This document shows positions 16,820 through 25,779 of a DNA stretch of 64,000 nucleotides, piece after piece. Source of the stretch: SMWD01 sp964629475 (lineage in GTDB: Bacteria > Pseudomonadota > Gammaproteobacteria > Steroidobacterales > GCA-2729495); the NCBI GenBank assembly GCA_964629475.1, contig CAZVQW010000001.1, positions 124,001-188,000 of the forward strand, given 5' to 3'. The translations under genes were made by a program, and so were the position numbers. The notes beneath the pieces were generated by a model. It did not search any database and was not told the DNA's origin. It saw only the letters and a program-made list of their open reading frames with translations. The number at the start of each line of letters is the position of its first letter. Positions within the stretch are counted from its first letter, which is position 1.

Positions 16820-17683
16820 ATGAGCCCAGATAACGAGGCGTTCGTAGTTAGTCCGATGCATGACAACTGGTATCAGGCCAGTTCATATTACACATCCTCA
16901 TTCGCACTAATCACGACGGTCAACGAAGAGGGCCTGACCAGTATCGGTCCCTACCAGCTCTGTTTTCCGTTCGAGGTCATACAGCGTCGGTCATGGATGG
17001 TCGTCAGCCGGCCGGGATCGAATACGCACCGGAATGTCAGCCGGACAAAAAAATGTGCTTTGAACTTCGTCGAGTACGACAAGGAACAGATCGAGACGAT
17101 CCTGAAGTTTGGGTACCCCGGCCAGGAGCCGGCTGAGAAGATGGCATACAACACATTCGATTTGATCGACAGCCCGACACCGGACCATGAATCGAACGAC
17201 ATATTCCCGAAAATTATCGGGCAGGCCTACCAGGTCTACGAGTGCACACTCGATACGGATCGTATCGAAGAAAATCCGATTCTCCGCGATTCCGCGTCGG
17301 CGCACCTGCTGCTAAATATCGATAATATTCTGCTTAAGGAAAAATGGTTCACGAACCTTGAAGGTGGTGGCAAGACCATGCCCGATATGCCGTTGACGTA
17401 TGGGTTTCGCGGTGCGTCGAAGTTCTGGTTCGGCGAGCGTGCCGAACCGTACGCCTTACCGTTACCGGATCTTGGCCCACAGCACGAAGTCGTTTTCTAT
17501 GAGGCCAATCGACTCGACGAAAGCGTCAGATTCACGGAGGATGCCTGCAAGCAGTTGACCGGTATCCCAAAGGCATTCCTGGTACAGGCACTGAAGGGAA
17601 TCATTGCTGAGGCAAAGAAGGCAGGTGTTACGATGATTGATCTCGATTTCGTGCAGAATCTGAACGCCGCGCGTTCAGATTGA
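16820..17683 (+). CDS. Flavin-reductase-like FMN-binding protein
   Basis: The protein has 287 residues and no signal peptide. Residues about 15-170 fit the flavin reductase-like (split-barrel FMN-binding) fold: SSYYTSSFALITTVNEEG, then SRPGSNTHRNVSRTKKCALNF, typical of FMN phosphate binding. About 100 residues of C-terminal extension are without a known domain. It probably reduces or uses FMN in the cytoplasm; the substrate is unknown. It stands alone between the kinase gene and a small membrane-protein gene. Confidence 0.8.
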   Translation: MSPDNEAFVVSPMHDNWYQASSYYTSSFALITTVNEEGLTSIGPYQLCFPFEVIQRRSWMVVSRPGSNTHRNVSRTKKCALNFVEYDKEQIETILKFGYPGQEPAEKMAYNTFDLIDSPTPDHESNDIFPKIIGQAYQVYECTLDTDRIEENPILRDSASAHLLLNIDNILLKEKWFTNLEGGGKTMPDMPLTYGFRGASKFWFGERAEPYALPLPDLGPQHEVVFYEANRLDESVRFTEDACKQLTGIPKAFLVQALKGIIAEAKKAGVTMIDLDFVQNLNAARSD

Positions 17684-17739
17684 TTGAGTGCCGGCGAGAA
17701 CCAATCTGAATATCGCTTAACACCAATTGGCGATGAGAC

Positions 17740-18066
17740 GTGTTACAACGAATTAAGGACCTTTTTCGCGATCAGCTAGGACTGCCGCCGTCACTGATGC
17801 TCATCATTGCCGGATGCGTTGCTCACCTTATGCTGAATACGATATTGCGCAAGCCACTGACTTCGCCATTGGGTTTGCTGGCGCCACTGGTGCTCGGACT
17901 TGCTCTGGAGTCCTATGAAATCTGGGTCCAGTATAGAAACATCGGTTTGCTGGCACCCGGTAACGATCCCGTCCTGGTCATACTGTTGCGTCATGGTTTC
18001 GATATCGGAAAAATGCTTGCCGCACCTTTGATACTGGTTGTGGTCGGTGCTTTGTCTGCACGCTGA
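17740..18066 (+). CDS. Small multi-spanning membrane protein, unknown function
   Basis: The 108-residue protein starts at GTG 17740. It has three probable membrane segments (about 17-36, 45-60, 90-106) separated by short polar loops, including SYEIWVQYRNIG. I do not recognise a family. The only ATG nearby is out of frame, so GTG is required. It is convergent with the Spy-like gene, 47 bp apart. Confidence 0.6.
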   Translation: MLQRIKDLFRDQLGLPPSLMLIIAGCVAHLMLNTILRKPLTSPLGLLAPLVLGLALESYEIWVQYRNIGLLAPGNDPVLVILLRHGFDIGKMLAAPLILVVVGALSAR

Positions 18067-18113
18067 CCCACGTGCGCGACCATGCCTCACGGCAGCAACC
18101 CAAGCTAGTTTGA

Positions 18114-18650
18114 TTATTCAGCTGACTCTTCAGTCTCTGCCGGCTTCTTGCATTGTGTCTTGCGCTCATCGATTCTGCGTTTCAATTCGGTGCGTTGCTC
18201 AAATGTAAGCAACATATTAACATTCTCTCTCAACTCACTGATTAATATGACTGTTTCAGCGCTGCTTGACGCGACAGTTGCACTGAATTCCTGCGTGAGC
18301 GGCCAGTAGTTCGGATCGCCTGGTTCGGTCGACATGAGTGTTGTACCGGATTCACGCATGAGTTTCGCCAGATCACGCAGTCTCTCGCCATAATCCGCCG
18401 TCAGAATCTGCAGATCCTGTTGCTGCTGGCCGGTCAGCCCCAGTTCATCAGCGAATGCCTGCATCTTATCCGCGGGTGAATTTGTGTCGCCATCGGATGC
18501 CATTCGGCAGCCTTCAGGAAACATTGAATTAAACGCATGCGAACCGGTCATGTCGGCATGTCCCGCAAATGCGACGCCCGTTGCGCCGACGGCCATAACT
18601 GCAGTAACGAGCAGTCGGCACATACGGTAGGAAATTCCAGTCAGGTACAT
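18114..18650 (-). CDS. Spy/CpxP-like periplasmic protein with LTxxQ motifs
   Basis: From ATG 18650 (AAGGAG 7 nt upstream) the product is 178 residues. A signal peptide (about 1-29, ending AFAG) precedes an alpha-helical mature part with two LTxxQ motifs, LTGQQQQDL and LTFEQRTELKRRI. These mark the Spy/CpxP family of periplasmic chaperones and stress sensors. The C-terminus is charged (KPAETEESAE). In other bacteria the family is controlled by envelope-stress two-component systems; whether the system at 14674-16765 controls it is open, since I found no matching box upstream. Confidence 0.75.
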   Translation of the reverse strand: MYLTGISYRMCRLLVTAVMAVGATGVAFAGHADMTGSHAFNSMFPEGCRMASDGDTNSPADKMQAFADELGLTGQQQQDLQILTADYGERLRDLAKLMRESGTTLMSTEPGDPNYWPLTQEFSATVASSSAETVILISELRENVNMLLTFEQRTELKRRIDERKTQCKKPAETEESAE

Positions 18651-18718
18651 ATCTGACTCCTTGATGAGAAAACCAGTCATGAATTAATACTCAAAAGATA
18701 TCACGTGAAAGGGGGTCC

Positions 18719-18823
18719 GAGACTGTGAAAATGCTGTCAGATACCATTTTTCATTCAGTATCTGCCCGGTAACTACATTATTGGGCAGGAAACTGGTGTC
18801 TGACACCATTTTCACAGTCTCTG
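18719..18823. repeat. Imperfect palindromic element (~105 bp) upstream of ccmA
   Basis: Arms of about 28 bp, 18719-18746 (GAGACTGTGAAAATG...TACCA) and 18794-18821, are inverted copies with two mismatches. Each arm holds its own small palindrome (TGTCAGATACCA, or TGGTGTCTGACACCA in the other arm). The centre has a second hairpin, CTGCCC...GGGCAG. This is like a miniature transposable element or REP relative. There is no gene inside. Confidence 0.7.
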
Positions 18824-18929
18824 TCTTAACGGCGCTCGATACATTATTCTCCGATCCGAATATGGTGGCACGACAATTCAACGGAATAGCTGGCTTGATC
18901 GATTTAAAGGTAACGCGAGTGACGTCTCG

Positions 18930-19553
18930 ATGACCGGCCTTGTGGCGACGGATCTGACTCTGTGGCGGGGCCCGAATTGCCTGTTCGAGGATCTGTCGTT
19001 TGCCGTTGCCCCGGGTTCCATGTTGCTGCTGCGCGGCCCGAATGGCTCGGGCAAGACAACACTGCTGCGGGTCTTATGCGGTTTAACACGCCCGGAGACC
19101 GGGAAGGTCGCCTGGCGCGGCGAGTCGATCGACAAAAATCGTCAGGCGTTTGGTGCCGAACTGGCCTATTTCGGGCACACAAATGGCCTGAAGGCCGACC
19201 TGACCGTGACTCAAAACCTGGCTTTTGCGGCGCAAATGTACAGTCAGTCCGGCAACCAGATCCCCGTTCTGCTCGATGCGCTGAACCTGTCGCTGTGCGC
19301 GAAGCTGGAAGCGCGTTACCTGTCGGCAGGACAGAAACGCCGCGCTGCACTGGCCAGGGTGCTGATGTCCGGCGCGACAGTCTGGCTACTCGATGAGCCG
19401 GTCACGAATCTCGACGCGGCAGGACGCGAATACGTTCTTGACCGATTGCGTAGCCATGTTGCAGACGGTGGTCTGGCCATCGCCGCCACGCATGAGGACA
19501 TTCGCCTGACGAATGAAGCAGCGGATGAAATTTTGCTCGGAGATGACCTGTGA
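18930..19553 (+). CDS. ccmA: Heme exporter ATP-binding protein CcmA
   Basis: CcmA is the ATPase of the CcmABCD complex, which releases holo-CcmE for cytochrome c assembly. The 207-residue ABC protein shows the Walker A motif GPNGSGKTT, the signature LSAGQKRRAALARV and the Walker B motif VWLLDEPVTNLD. Length is typical. It opens a nine-gene ccm operon and overlaps ccmB by 4 bp (GTGA). The ribosome binding site is weak. Confidence 0.96.
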   Translation: MTGLVATDLTLWRGPNCLFEDLSFAVAPGSMLLLRGPNGSGKTTLLRVLCGLTRPETGKVAWRGESIDKNRQAFGAELAYFGHTNGLKADLTVTQNLAFAAQMYSQSGNQIPVLLDALNLSLCAKLEARYLSAGQKRRAALARVLMSGATVWLLDEPVTNLDAAGREYVLDRLRSHVADGGLAIAATHEDIRLTNEAADEILLGDDL

Positions 19554-20224
19554 ACCTCGGTCGGTTCTTCATGGCAATCGTGCGACGCGAATTGCAAATT
19601 GCGTTTAAACACTGGGGCGACCTGGTCAGTCCGTTGATGTTTTTTGTCCTGGTCACGACACTGTTTCCGCTCGCGCTTGCGCCGCGACACGAGGTACTGC
19701 GCAATCTAGGACCGGCAGTCTTGTGGATCGCCGCATTGCTCGCCACTCTGCTGTCTCTCAACGCACTGTTTCGCGCCGATGTCGAGGACGGCACGATGGA
19801 GCAGCTGGTCATCAGCCCATATCCTCTGACACTGGCGATCCTCGGCAAGACGGTTGCCCACTGGCTGCTCAACGGCTTGCCGCTCGTTATTCTGGCGCCC
19901 CTGATGGCAGTCACTTATTATCTGCCGCCGCAAGGCGTGAGTGCGTTGGCGCTGACTTTGCTCCTGGGCACACCGACACTGAGTTTGCTCGGCGCCGCGG
20001 GCGCTGCGTTGACGGCCGGCGTGCGGCAAACCGGCGGATTGCTGGCTTTGCTGGTCATGCCGTTGATGCTGCCGGTGCTGATGTTCGGTGCGCGGGCGAC
20101 GAGCCTGGCCGGTGGCGGTGAACAAATCACCGGGCCGATTTACCTGCTCGGTGCATTATTATTGCTGGCCCTGAGCCTGCTGCCATTTGCGGCGGCGGCG
20201 GCGATACGTGTAAGTCTCGATTGA
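19550..20224 (+). CDS. ccmB: Heme exporter membrane protein CcmB
   Basis: CcmB is the membrane subunit paired with CcmA. The 224-residue protein has about six membrane segments and the family stretch DVEDGTMEQLVISPYPL after the second. GTG 19550 overlaps the ccmA stop by 4 bp. The segment QTGGLLALLVMPLMLPVLMFG is typical for CcmB. It acts in the inner membrane. Confidence 0.96.
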   Translation: MNLGRFFMAIVRRELQIAFKHWGDLVSPLMFFVLVTTLFPLALAPRHEVLRNLGPAVLWIAALLATLLSLNALFRADVEDGTMEQLVISPYPLTLAILGKTVAHWLLNGLPLVILAPLMAVTYYLPPQGVSALALTLLLGTPTLSLLGAAGAALTAGVRQTGGLLALLVMPLMLPVLMFGARATSLAGGGEQITGPIYLLGALLLLALSLLPFAAAAAIRVSLD

Positions 20225-20294
20225 GGTATGGGTGGGTTTCGGGTTCTATGGCCGGCTTACTTTATGACTGACTGGAACAACTGACTGAATTCTT

Positions 20295-21044
20295 ATGTGG
20301 ACCTGGTTTCATCAACTGGCATCCCCGCCGCATTTTTATCGCCTGGCGGGAATTTTCAGCCCGTGGCTGTTCTGGCCATCGCTGATTCTGATGGCGATCG
20401 GGCTATACGGCGGACTCGTGCTCGCCCCGGCCGATTATCAGCAGGGAGACGGCTTCCGGATCATCTATGTACATGTGCCAAGTGCCTACCTGTCGACGAC
20501 AATCTACGGCGTCATGGCCGTTGCATCCGGCATCGGGTTGATCTGGCGCATCAAGCTGGCCCATGCGGTCGCTGCCGGTGCAGCACCGATCGGCGCGTCG
20601 TTCACGGCGGTAGCGCTGGTTACCGGGATGCTGTGGGGTAAGCCGATGTGGGGCACCTACTGGGAATGGGACCCGCGCCTGACCTCTGAACTGATCCTGC
20701 TGTTCATTTATTTCGGCTACATGAGCCTGCGCGCATCCTTCGAGGATATCGGCAAGGCCGATCGGGCGAGTGGCATCCTGGCCGTTATCGGCGTTGTGAA
20801 CCTGCCGATCATCCATTATTCAGTGATCTGGTGGAGCAGCATTCACCAGGGGCCGAGTATCAAGAAACTCGGCGCGCCATCGATTTCCGGGGATATGTTG
20901 TGGCCGTTGCTGCTGCTGATAGGGGCCTCGACGCTGTTTTTCGGCGCCATGCTGCTGTACCGTGTCCAGGCCGAGGTTCTGGACCGTGAACATCATTCGC
21001 GCTGGGTGCAGGAACTGCTCGGCGAAACGCCCGGAGAAGGGTAG
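20295..21044 (+). CDS. ccmC: Heme-handling membrane protein CcmC
   Basis: CcmC loads heme onto CcmE. The 249-residue protein has six membrane segments and the tryptophan-rich WWD motif, here GTYWEWDPRLTSELILLF, plus histidine residues in the periplasmic loops (IYVHVPSAYLS, IHYSVIWWSS). It lies 70 bp after ccmB and immediately before ccmD. Confidence 0.97.
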   Translation: MWTWFHQLASPPHFYRLAGIFSPWLFWPSLILMAIGLYGGLVLAPADYQQGDGFRIIYVHVPSAYLSTTIYGVMAVASGIGLIWRIKLAHAVAAGAAPIGASFTAVALVTGMLWGKPMWGTYWEWDPRLTSELILLFIYFGYMSLRASFEDIGKADRASGILAVIGVVNLPIIHYSVIWWSSIHQGPSIKKLGAPSISGDMLWPLLLLIGASTLFFGAMLLYRVQAEVLDREHHSRWVQELLGETPGEG

Positions 21045-21045
21045 A

Positions 21046-21237
21046 ATGGAAGACTTTCTCGCGATGGGCGGATATGCCCGTTTTGTCTGGAGCGCATTCG
21101 GCTTGTGGTTCGTCTGCGTGATTTTCAATATCGTGTCGGCGCGCCGCAGGATTCGGATTTCGCTCGAACACGCGTCAGTAGCGGCGGCACGACAACGCGT
21201 CCGGCGCCGCAAGGCCAGGAAGAAGTCCAAAACATGA
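21046..21237 (+). CDS. ccmD: Heme exporter small subunit CcmD
   Basis: The 63-residue product has one membrane segment (about 12-31, RFVWSAFGLWFVCVIFNIVS) and a very basic cytoplasmic tail (RQRVRRRKARKKSKT). This is the CcmD layout, which stabilises CcmABC-CcmE. ATG 21046 is one base after the ccmC stop, and the gene overlaps ccmE by ATGA. Confidence 0.93.
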   Translation: MEDFLAMGGYARFVWSAFGLWFVCVIFNIVSARRRIRISLEHASVAAARQRVRRRKARKKSKT

Positions 21238-21695
21238 AGCCAAGACGACAAAGAATGGTGACAGTCGGCCTGATGGTCGTCGGAATAAGCCTCGCGGTTG
21301 GTCTTGCGTTACAGGCATTTCAGGAGAACCTGCTGTTCTTCTACAGCCCGACGCAGGCAATTGCCGGTGAGCCGCCCGAAGGACGAAAATTTCGCCTGGG
21401 TGGCCTGGTCGAAGAGGGCAGTCTCGTGCGCCAACCCGGCGAACTCAAGGTATCGTTCATCGTAGCCGATCTCGAAAGTGCAATGCCGGTCTCGTATGAA
21501 GGCGTGTTGCCCGACCTGTTTCGTGAAGGGCAGGGGGTTGTGGCACACGGCACTCTGCAACCGGACGGCAGTTTCCTTGCCGAAGAAGTTCTGGCCAAAC
21601 ATGACGAGAATTACATGGCGCCGGAAGTTCAGGAACTGCTGGCCGAGCAGGGTCACCCGGTAGACGGTCAGCCGGAATCTCCGGTAAGCAACTAA
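21234..21695 (+). CDS. ccmE: Periplasmic heme chaperone CcmE
   Basis: CcmE binds heme covalently and carries it to CcmF. The 153-residue protein has an N-terminal anchor (about 9-27) and an OB-fold domain (SPTQAIAG, FRLGGLVEEGSL). The heme-binding His and Tyr are in KHDENYMAP (H123, Y127). The true start is ATG 21234, set by the anchor and the ATGA overlap with ccmD; the frame is open further upstream. The C-terminal tail is short and flexible. Confidence 0.97.
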   Translation: MKPRRQRMVTVGLMVVGISLAVGLALQAFQENLLFFYSPTQAIAGEPPEGRKFRLGGLVEEGSLVRQPGELKVSFIVADLESAMPVSYEGVLPDLFREGQGVVAHGTLQPDGSFLAEEVLAKHDENYMAPEVQELLAEQGHPVDGQPESPVSN

Positions 21696-21714
21696 GCATT
21701 ATCTACGTCGCCTG

Positions 21715-23676
21715 ATGATTCCTGAACTCGGTCAACTCTGTACCACGATCGCATTGTGCCTGGCCGTCGTACAAACGATTTTTCCGCTGGTCGGCGCCCA
21801 CCGTAACCAGCAAGCCTGGATGGACGTCGCCCGGCCCGCTGCAATCGGTCATTTCGTTTTTCTCGCGCTGGGTTTCGGCTTTCTGACCTACTCATTCATC
21901 ATTAATGATTTTTCCGTGCTGGTCGTCGCATCGACATCGAACAGTGCATTGCCGCTCATGTATCGCATTGCGGCTGTCTGGGGCGGTCACGAAGGTTCGC
22001 TGATGTTGTGGGTGCTGCTGCTCGCTACCTGGACTGTTGCCGTCACGGTATCGAGCCGCCGGTTACCCGATGAATTGTCTGCGCGGATCATCGGCGTCAT
22101 GGGTTTTGTCAGTGCCGGGTTATTGCTCTATATCCTGACTGTATCTAGTCCGTTCGTACGACTCTTTCCGGTACCGCTCGACGGCAACGACCTGAATCCG
22201 TTACTGCAGGATCCGGCGATGGCGTTACATCCGCCGATGCTGTACGCCGGCTATGTCGGTTTCGCCGTCGCTTTCGCTTATGCGATCGCGGCGATGCTTG
22301 CCGGGAGCGTCGACCGCCAATGGGCTCGCTGGGCCCGGCCATGGACTACAGCTGCCTGGATGTTTCTGACACTCGGCATCGCACTCGGCAGCTGGTGGGC
22401 TTATTACGAACTGGGTTGGGGCGGTTGGTGGTTCTGGGACCCGGTCGAAAATGCTTCTTTCATGCCGTGGCTCATCGGCACCGCGCTGATCCACTCGCTG
22501 GCCGTCACCGAAAAGCGTGACCTGTTCAAGGGCTCGACACTGCTGCTTGCGATCGGCGCGTTTTCATTGAGCCTGCTGGGCACCTTTCTGGTTCGTTCCG
22601 GCGTGCTCGTATCGGTGCATGCGTTTGCCAGCGATCCGACACGTGGCGTGTTTATCCTGTGCCTGCTCGTCGTCGTCATCGGCGGTGCTTTGGGGGTCTA
22701 CGCTTGGCGTGCCCCCGGACTCGATCGTAATGCCGGCTTCAAGGCTGTCTCGCGTGAGACATTTTTGCTCGTGAACAATATCCTGTTAAGCATTGCGACC
22801 GGTTTAATCCTGCTCGGTACGCTGTATCCGCTCGTGCTGGATGCGCTTAACATGGGCAAGATCTCGGTCGGTAAACCGTATTTCGATACCGTGTTCATCA
22901 TCCCGATGCTACCGCTCGTACTGGCCGTCGGTTTCGGCATGCATGCGGCATGGAAATCGGCCGATGCTGCTCAGCTGGTGCGTAAGCTGCGCTGGCCGGC
23001 CGGCATCGCACTGGTATCCGGCGTCGCACTGACAGCGCTAGCTTGGGGCACCGGGCCGGTACTGACTTACGTCGGCGTCGTGGCCGGGCTCTGGCTCCTG
23101 CTTGCTTCGCTGCGCGATCCGGCCATGCGCCTGTTCGGCAAGGGACCGCGATTGACCGCGAGCATGATCGGCATGCAACTCGCACACGCAGGTGTCGGCC
23201 TGTTCGTCATCGGTGTCACGGTGACATCGACTTACAGTATCGAAACAGACCAGAGCGTCAGGATAGGCGAGACCGTGCAAGTGGCCGATTACGCAGTCAC
23301 ATTCAACGATTTGCAACAGATCCAGGGCGTGAATTACACGGCGTTGCGCGCCGATATCGATATCAGTCGGGACGGCAAGCAGGTGGCGCATCTGAATCCC
23401 GAGAAAAGAGTGTACCGGGTGCAGACGATGCCGATGACCGAGGCGGGTATCGATGTCGGTCTCGGCCGCGACCTGTTCGTCGCGCTCGGCGACGATCTCG
23501 GTGACAACGCGTGGAGCCTGCGCATCCAGTACAAGCCGATGATTCGTTACATCTGGATCGGTTGTATTGTCATGGCGCTCGGCGGCCTGATTGCGATGGG
23601 TGATCGGCGCTACCGTGCCGTCGCGCAAAGTACCCCGGCAACGGTCAAGGCCGGCGAAGCAGCCCGTTCAACTTAG
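21715..23676 (+). CDS. ccmF: Cytochrome c heme lyase subunit CcmF
   Basis: CcmF transfers heme from CcmE to apocytochromes. The 653-residue length and roughly 15 membrane segments fit. The WWD domain WGGWWFWDPVENASFMPWL is intact, and the flanking histidine-bearing loops (GGHEGSLMLWV, DPAMALHPPMLYAGY) are present. The C-terminal periplasmic region before the last membrane segment includes YAVTFNDLQQIQGVNYTALR, as expected. It starts 19 bp after ccmE. Confidence 0.98.
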   Translation: MIPELGQLCTTIALCLAVVQTIFPLVGAHRNQQAWMDVARPAAIGHFVFLALGFGFLTYSFIINDFSVLVVASTSNSALPLMYRIAAVWGGHEGSLMLWVLLLATWTVAVTVSSRRLPDELSARIIGVMGFVSAGLLLYILTVSSPFVRLFPVPLDGNDLNPLLQDPAMALHPPMLYAGYVGFAVAFAYAIAAMLAGSVDRQWARWARPWTTAAWMFLTLGIALGSWWAYYELGWGGWWFWDPVENASFMPWLIGTALIHSLAVTEKRDLFKGSTLLLAIGAFSLSLLGTFLVRSGVLVSVHAFASDPTRGVFILCLLVVVIGGALGVYAWRAPGLDRNAGFKAVSRETFLLVNNILLSIATGLILLGTLYPLVLDALNMGKISVGKPYFDTVFIIPMLPLVLAVGFGMHAAWKSADAAQLVRKLRWPAGIALVSGVALTALAWGTGPVLTYVGVVAGLWLLLASLRDPAMRLFGKGPRLTASMIGMQLAHAGVGLFVIGVTVTSTYSIETDQSVRIGETVQVADYAVTFNDLQQIQGVNYTALRADIDISRDGKQVAHLNPEKRVYRVQTMPMTEAGIDVGLGRDLFVALGDDLGDNAWSLRIQYKPMIRYIWIGCIVMALGGLIAMGDRRYRAVAQSTPATVKAGEAARST

Positions 23677-23682
23677 CCTGTC

Positions 23683-24216
23683 ATGAATCGTTTCATCGTA
23701 CCGATCATCGGGTTTGCGGTTCTGGTCGTGTTCTTGCTGATCGGATTGAATCGCGATCCCACCTTCGTGCCGTCACCGTTAATAGGCAAACAGATGCCTG
23801 CGTTCAGCCTGCCGAAGCTTGACGAGCCGGATCGGATGGTCAGTGATGATGACATGCGCGGGCAATTCAGTGTGTTGAATGTCTGGGCGACCTGGTGCGG
23901 GGGATGCCGCCAGGAACACCCGGTTTTAAACCGGATTGCCGAGCAGGGCAACGTGCCGATCTACGGGTTGAACTGGAAGGATGATGCGCAGATGGCGGGC
24001 GAGTGGCTGCGCCGGCTCGGCGACCCTTACACGGCGACTGCATTCGACGAAGAAGGGCGCGTGGCCATCGACTGGGGCGTCTATGGAGCCCCGGAGACGT
24101 TCCTGGTCGCGCCCGACGGCACGATCCTGTATCGCCATATCAGCCCGATGACGATGGAAGTCTGGGAAAATGAATTTGTAGCGCGAATCACGGCTGCCGG
24201 CGGAGAGGGAAGGTGA
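23683..24216 (+). CDS. ccmG: Thiol:disulphide oxidoreductase CcmG/DsbE
   Basis: CcmG keeps apocytochrome cysteines reduced before heme attachment. The 177-residue protein has one N-terminal anchor (about 5-21) and a thioredoxin fold. The active site is WATWCGGCRQEHP (C72, C75), where CGGC replaces the more usual CPxC of this family. The cis-proline loop is in YGAPETFLV. It overlaps ccmH by 4 bp. Confidence 0.95.
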   Translation: MNRFIVPIIGFAVLVVFLLIGLNRDPTFVPSPLIGKQMPAFSLPKLDEPDRMVSDDDMRGQFSVLNVWATWCGGCRQEHPVLNRIAEQGNVPIYGLNWKDDAQMAGEWLRRLGDPYTATAFDEEGRVAIDWGVYGAPETFLVAPDGTILYRHISPMTMEVWENEFVARITAAGGEGR

Positions 24217-24674
24217 ATAACCCGCTCCTGATGACTATTCTGGCAATGTGGCTGAGCCTGTCCACCGCTTATGCCATCGAGTCAGTCGAGCCGTTAGCCG
24301 ATCCTCGACAGCAGGATTTATATGAGCGATTGACCGAAGAAGTTCGCTGCCTGGTATGTCAGAACCAGACAATCGGCGATTCGAACGCGCCACTTGCCGC
24401 AGATCTGCGGCGCGAGGTTTACGAAATGGTCGCGGCCGGACAGAGCGAACAGGACATCAAGACCTTCCTGACCGATCGCTACGGCGATTTTGTATTGTAC
24501 AAACCCCGGTATGGGGGGCCGGCGGCATTGTTATGGGTGGCCCCGATACTGCTGCTGATACTCGGCGGATTTGTGATGTGGCGCATCATACGTCGCCGTA
24601 TGGCGTTACCGGTGAATTTATTTGATGAATCCGTTGATGATGCATCCGGGCCGCATGAAGGCGCAGGAGATTGA
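24213..24674 (+). CDS. ccmH: Cytochrome c maturation protein CcmH
   Basis: CcmH works with CcmG and CcmF in thiol chemistry of apocytochrome c. The 153-residue protein begins with a signal peptide (ending AYA). The family motif VRCLVCQNQTIGDSNAPLA contains C46 and C49. A C-terminal membrane helix (about 108-127) follows. It is the short CcmH; the TPR part is encoded separately as ccmI. Confidence 0.96.
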   Translation: MNNPLLMTILAMWLSLSTAYAIESVEPLADPRQQDLYERLTEEVRCLVCQNQTIGDSNAPLAADLRREVYEMVAAGQSEQDIKTFLTDRYGDFVLYKPRYGGPAALLWVAPILLLILGGFVMWRIIRRRMALPVNLFDESVDDASGPHEGAGD

Positions 24675-24681
24675 AGGGTTG

Positions 24682-25692
24682 ATGAACCTGTTTGTTGTTT
24701 TCGCCGTGGTTCTGACCGGCCTGGCCATCGCAATTATCGTTCGACCGTTGCTCCGCAAAGTCGATGATGTGCCCGCCGCACCGGTTGCAGCGTTCGTCCT
24801 CGGCCTCGCGTTTCCGACCGCCGTGTTGTTGATGTATCTGTCCATCAGCAACCATGACTGGACGGCAGCTACGACTGCCGATACAAATGGCGTTCTGCCG
24901 AGCGACATCAACGAGATGGTTGCGGGCCTCGAGGACCGATTACGCGCCGAGCCAGATGATGTCGACGGCTGGTTGATGCTGGGCCGGACCTATGCCCAGT
25001 TGCAACAGATTCCGGAATCACGTCGTGCCTACCGGCAGGCATTGGCCCTCGAAGCAAGTCCGGAAGCAAAGCTCGGTGTTGCCGAAGCGGATATCATCCT
25101 CGACCGTGAAAATGTGCGGCGCGATGCCGGTCGGCTGATCGAGGAAGTTCTCGCCGTCGAACCGGACAATCCCAAGGCGCTGTTCTACGGCGGTATGGTT
25201 GCGATGGCACGCAATGACATTGAAACGTTTCGCGATCGCTGGAAGCGGGTGCTGACTATGTCGCCGCCCGACGAAATTCGTACCATGATCGAGGCGCAGC
25301 TGGCGCAGGTCGGAGTTCAGGAACAGATAAACGAGACGCCAGATACGGGTATTGCCGTCAATATATCCGTCTCTGCTGAACTTGCCGAACGCATTAAACC
25401 CGGCGCCGTACTATTTCTCATGGCTCGAGAGCCTGATCGTCCCGGTCCGCCTTTGGCTGCCGTCAGGCGCGATGCGTCGGAACTTCCGGTAACACTGAAA
25501 ATTCAGGATAGCGATGCAATGATACCCGGAGGAATGCTGTCATCTTTACCGCGCGTGCAATTGATTGCACGCATTACCAACAGTGGCGAACCGGTTGGGC
25601 AACCCGGCGATCTGTTCGGTCAGATGGTCTGGACGGCGGCCGAGAATTCCGGCCAGGACGTCTCGATTGTTGTCGATCAGATCTTCGACTGA
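24682..25692 (+). CDS. ccmI: Cytochrome c maturation TPR protein CcmI
   Basis: CcmI presents apocytochrome c to the heme ligation complex. From ATG 24682 (GAAGGG upstream) the product has 336 residues. There are two N-terminal membrane helices (about 1-21 and 34-52), then a TPR region (DGWLMLGRTYAQLQQIPESR, AYRQALALEASPEAKLGVAE), then a beta-rich C-terminal domain (AVNISVSAELAERIKPGAVL...LIARITNSGEP). The frame is open upstream into ccmH, but 24682 is the first start with a ribosome binding site and begins the first helix. It closes the ccm operon. Confidence 0.93.
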   Translation: MNLFVVFAVVLTGLAIAIIVRPLLRKVDDVPAAPVAAFVLGLAFPTAVLLMYLSISNHDWTAATTADTNGVLPSDINEMVAGLEDRLRAEPDDVDGWLMLGRTYAQLQQIPESRRAYRQALALEASPEAKLGVAEADIILDRENVRRDAGRLIEEVLAVEPDNPKALFYGGMVAMARNDIETFRDRWKRVLTMSPPDEIRTMIEAQLAQVGVQEQINETPDTGIAVNISVSAELAERIKPGAVLFLMAREPDRPGPPLAAVRRDASELPVTLKIQDSDAMIPGGMLSSLPRVQLIARITNSGEPVGQPGDLFGQMVWTAAENSGQDVSIVVDQIFD

Positions 25693-25779
25693 AGTAGAAA
25701 GACTTAGTTAAGAATTCTTGCAGACCTTGAAATCCTGATCCTCGATTACTACGGAGAAGACTCGTTGAAGCCGCCCAAT

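Noticed and set aside
18684..18881. 65-codon frame across the palindrome upstream of ccmA
   Set aside because: It is formed mainly by the inverted repeat and has no coding features.
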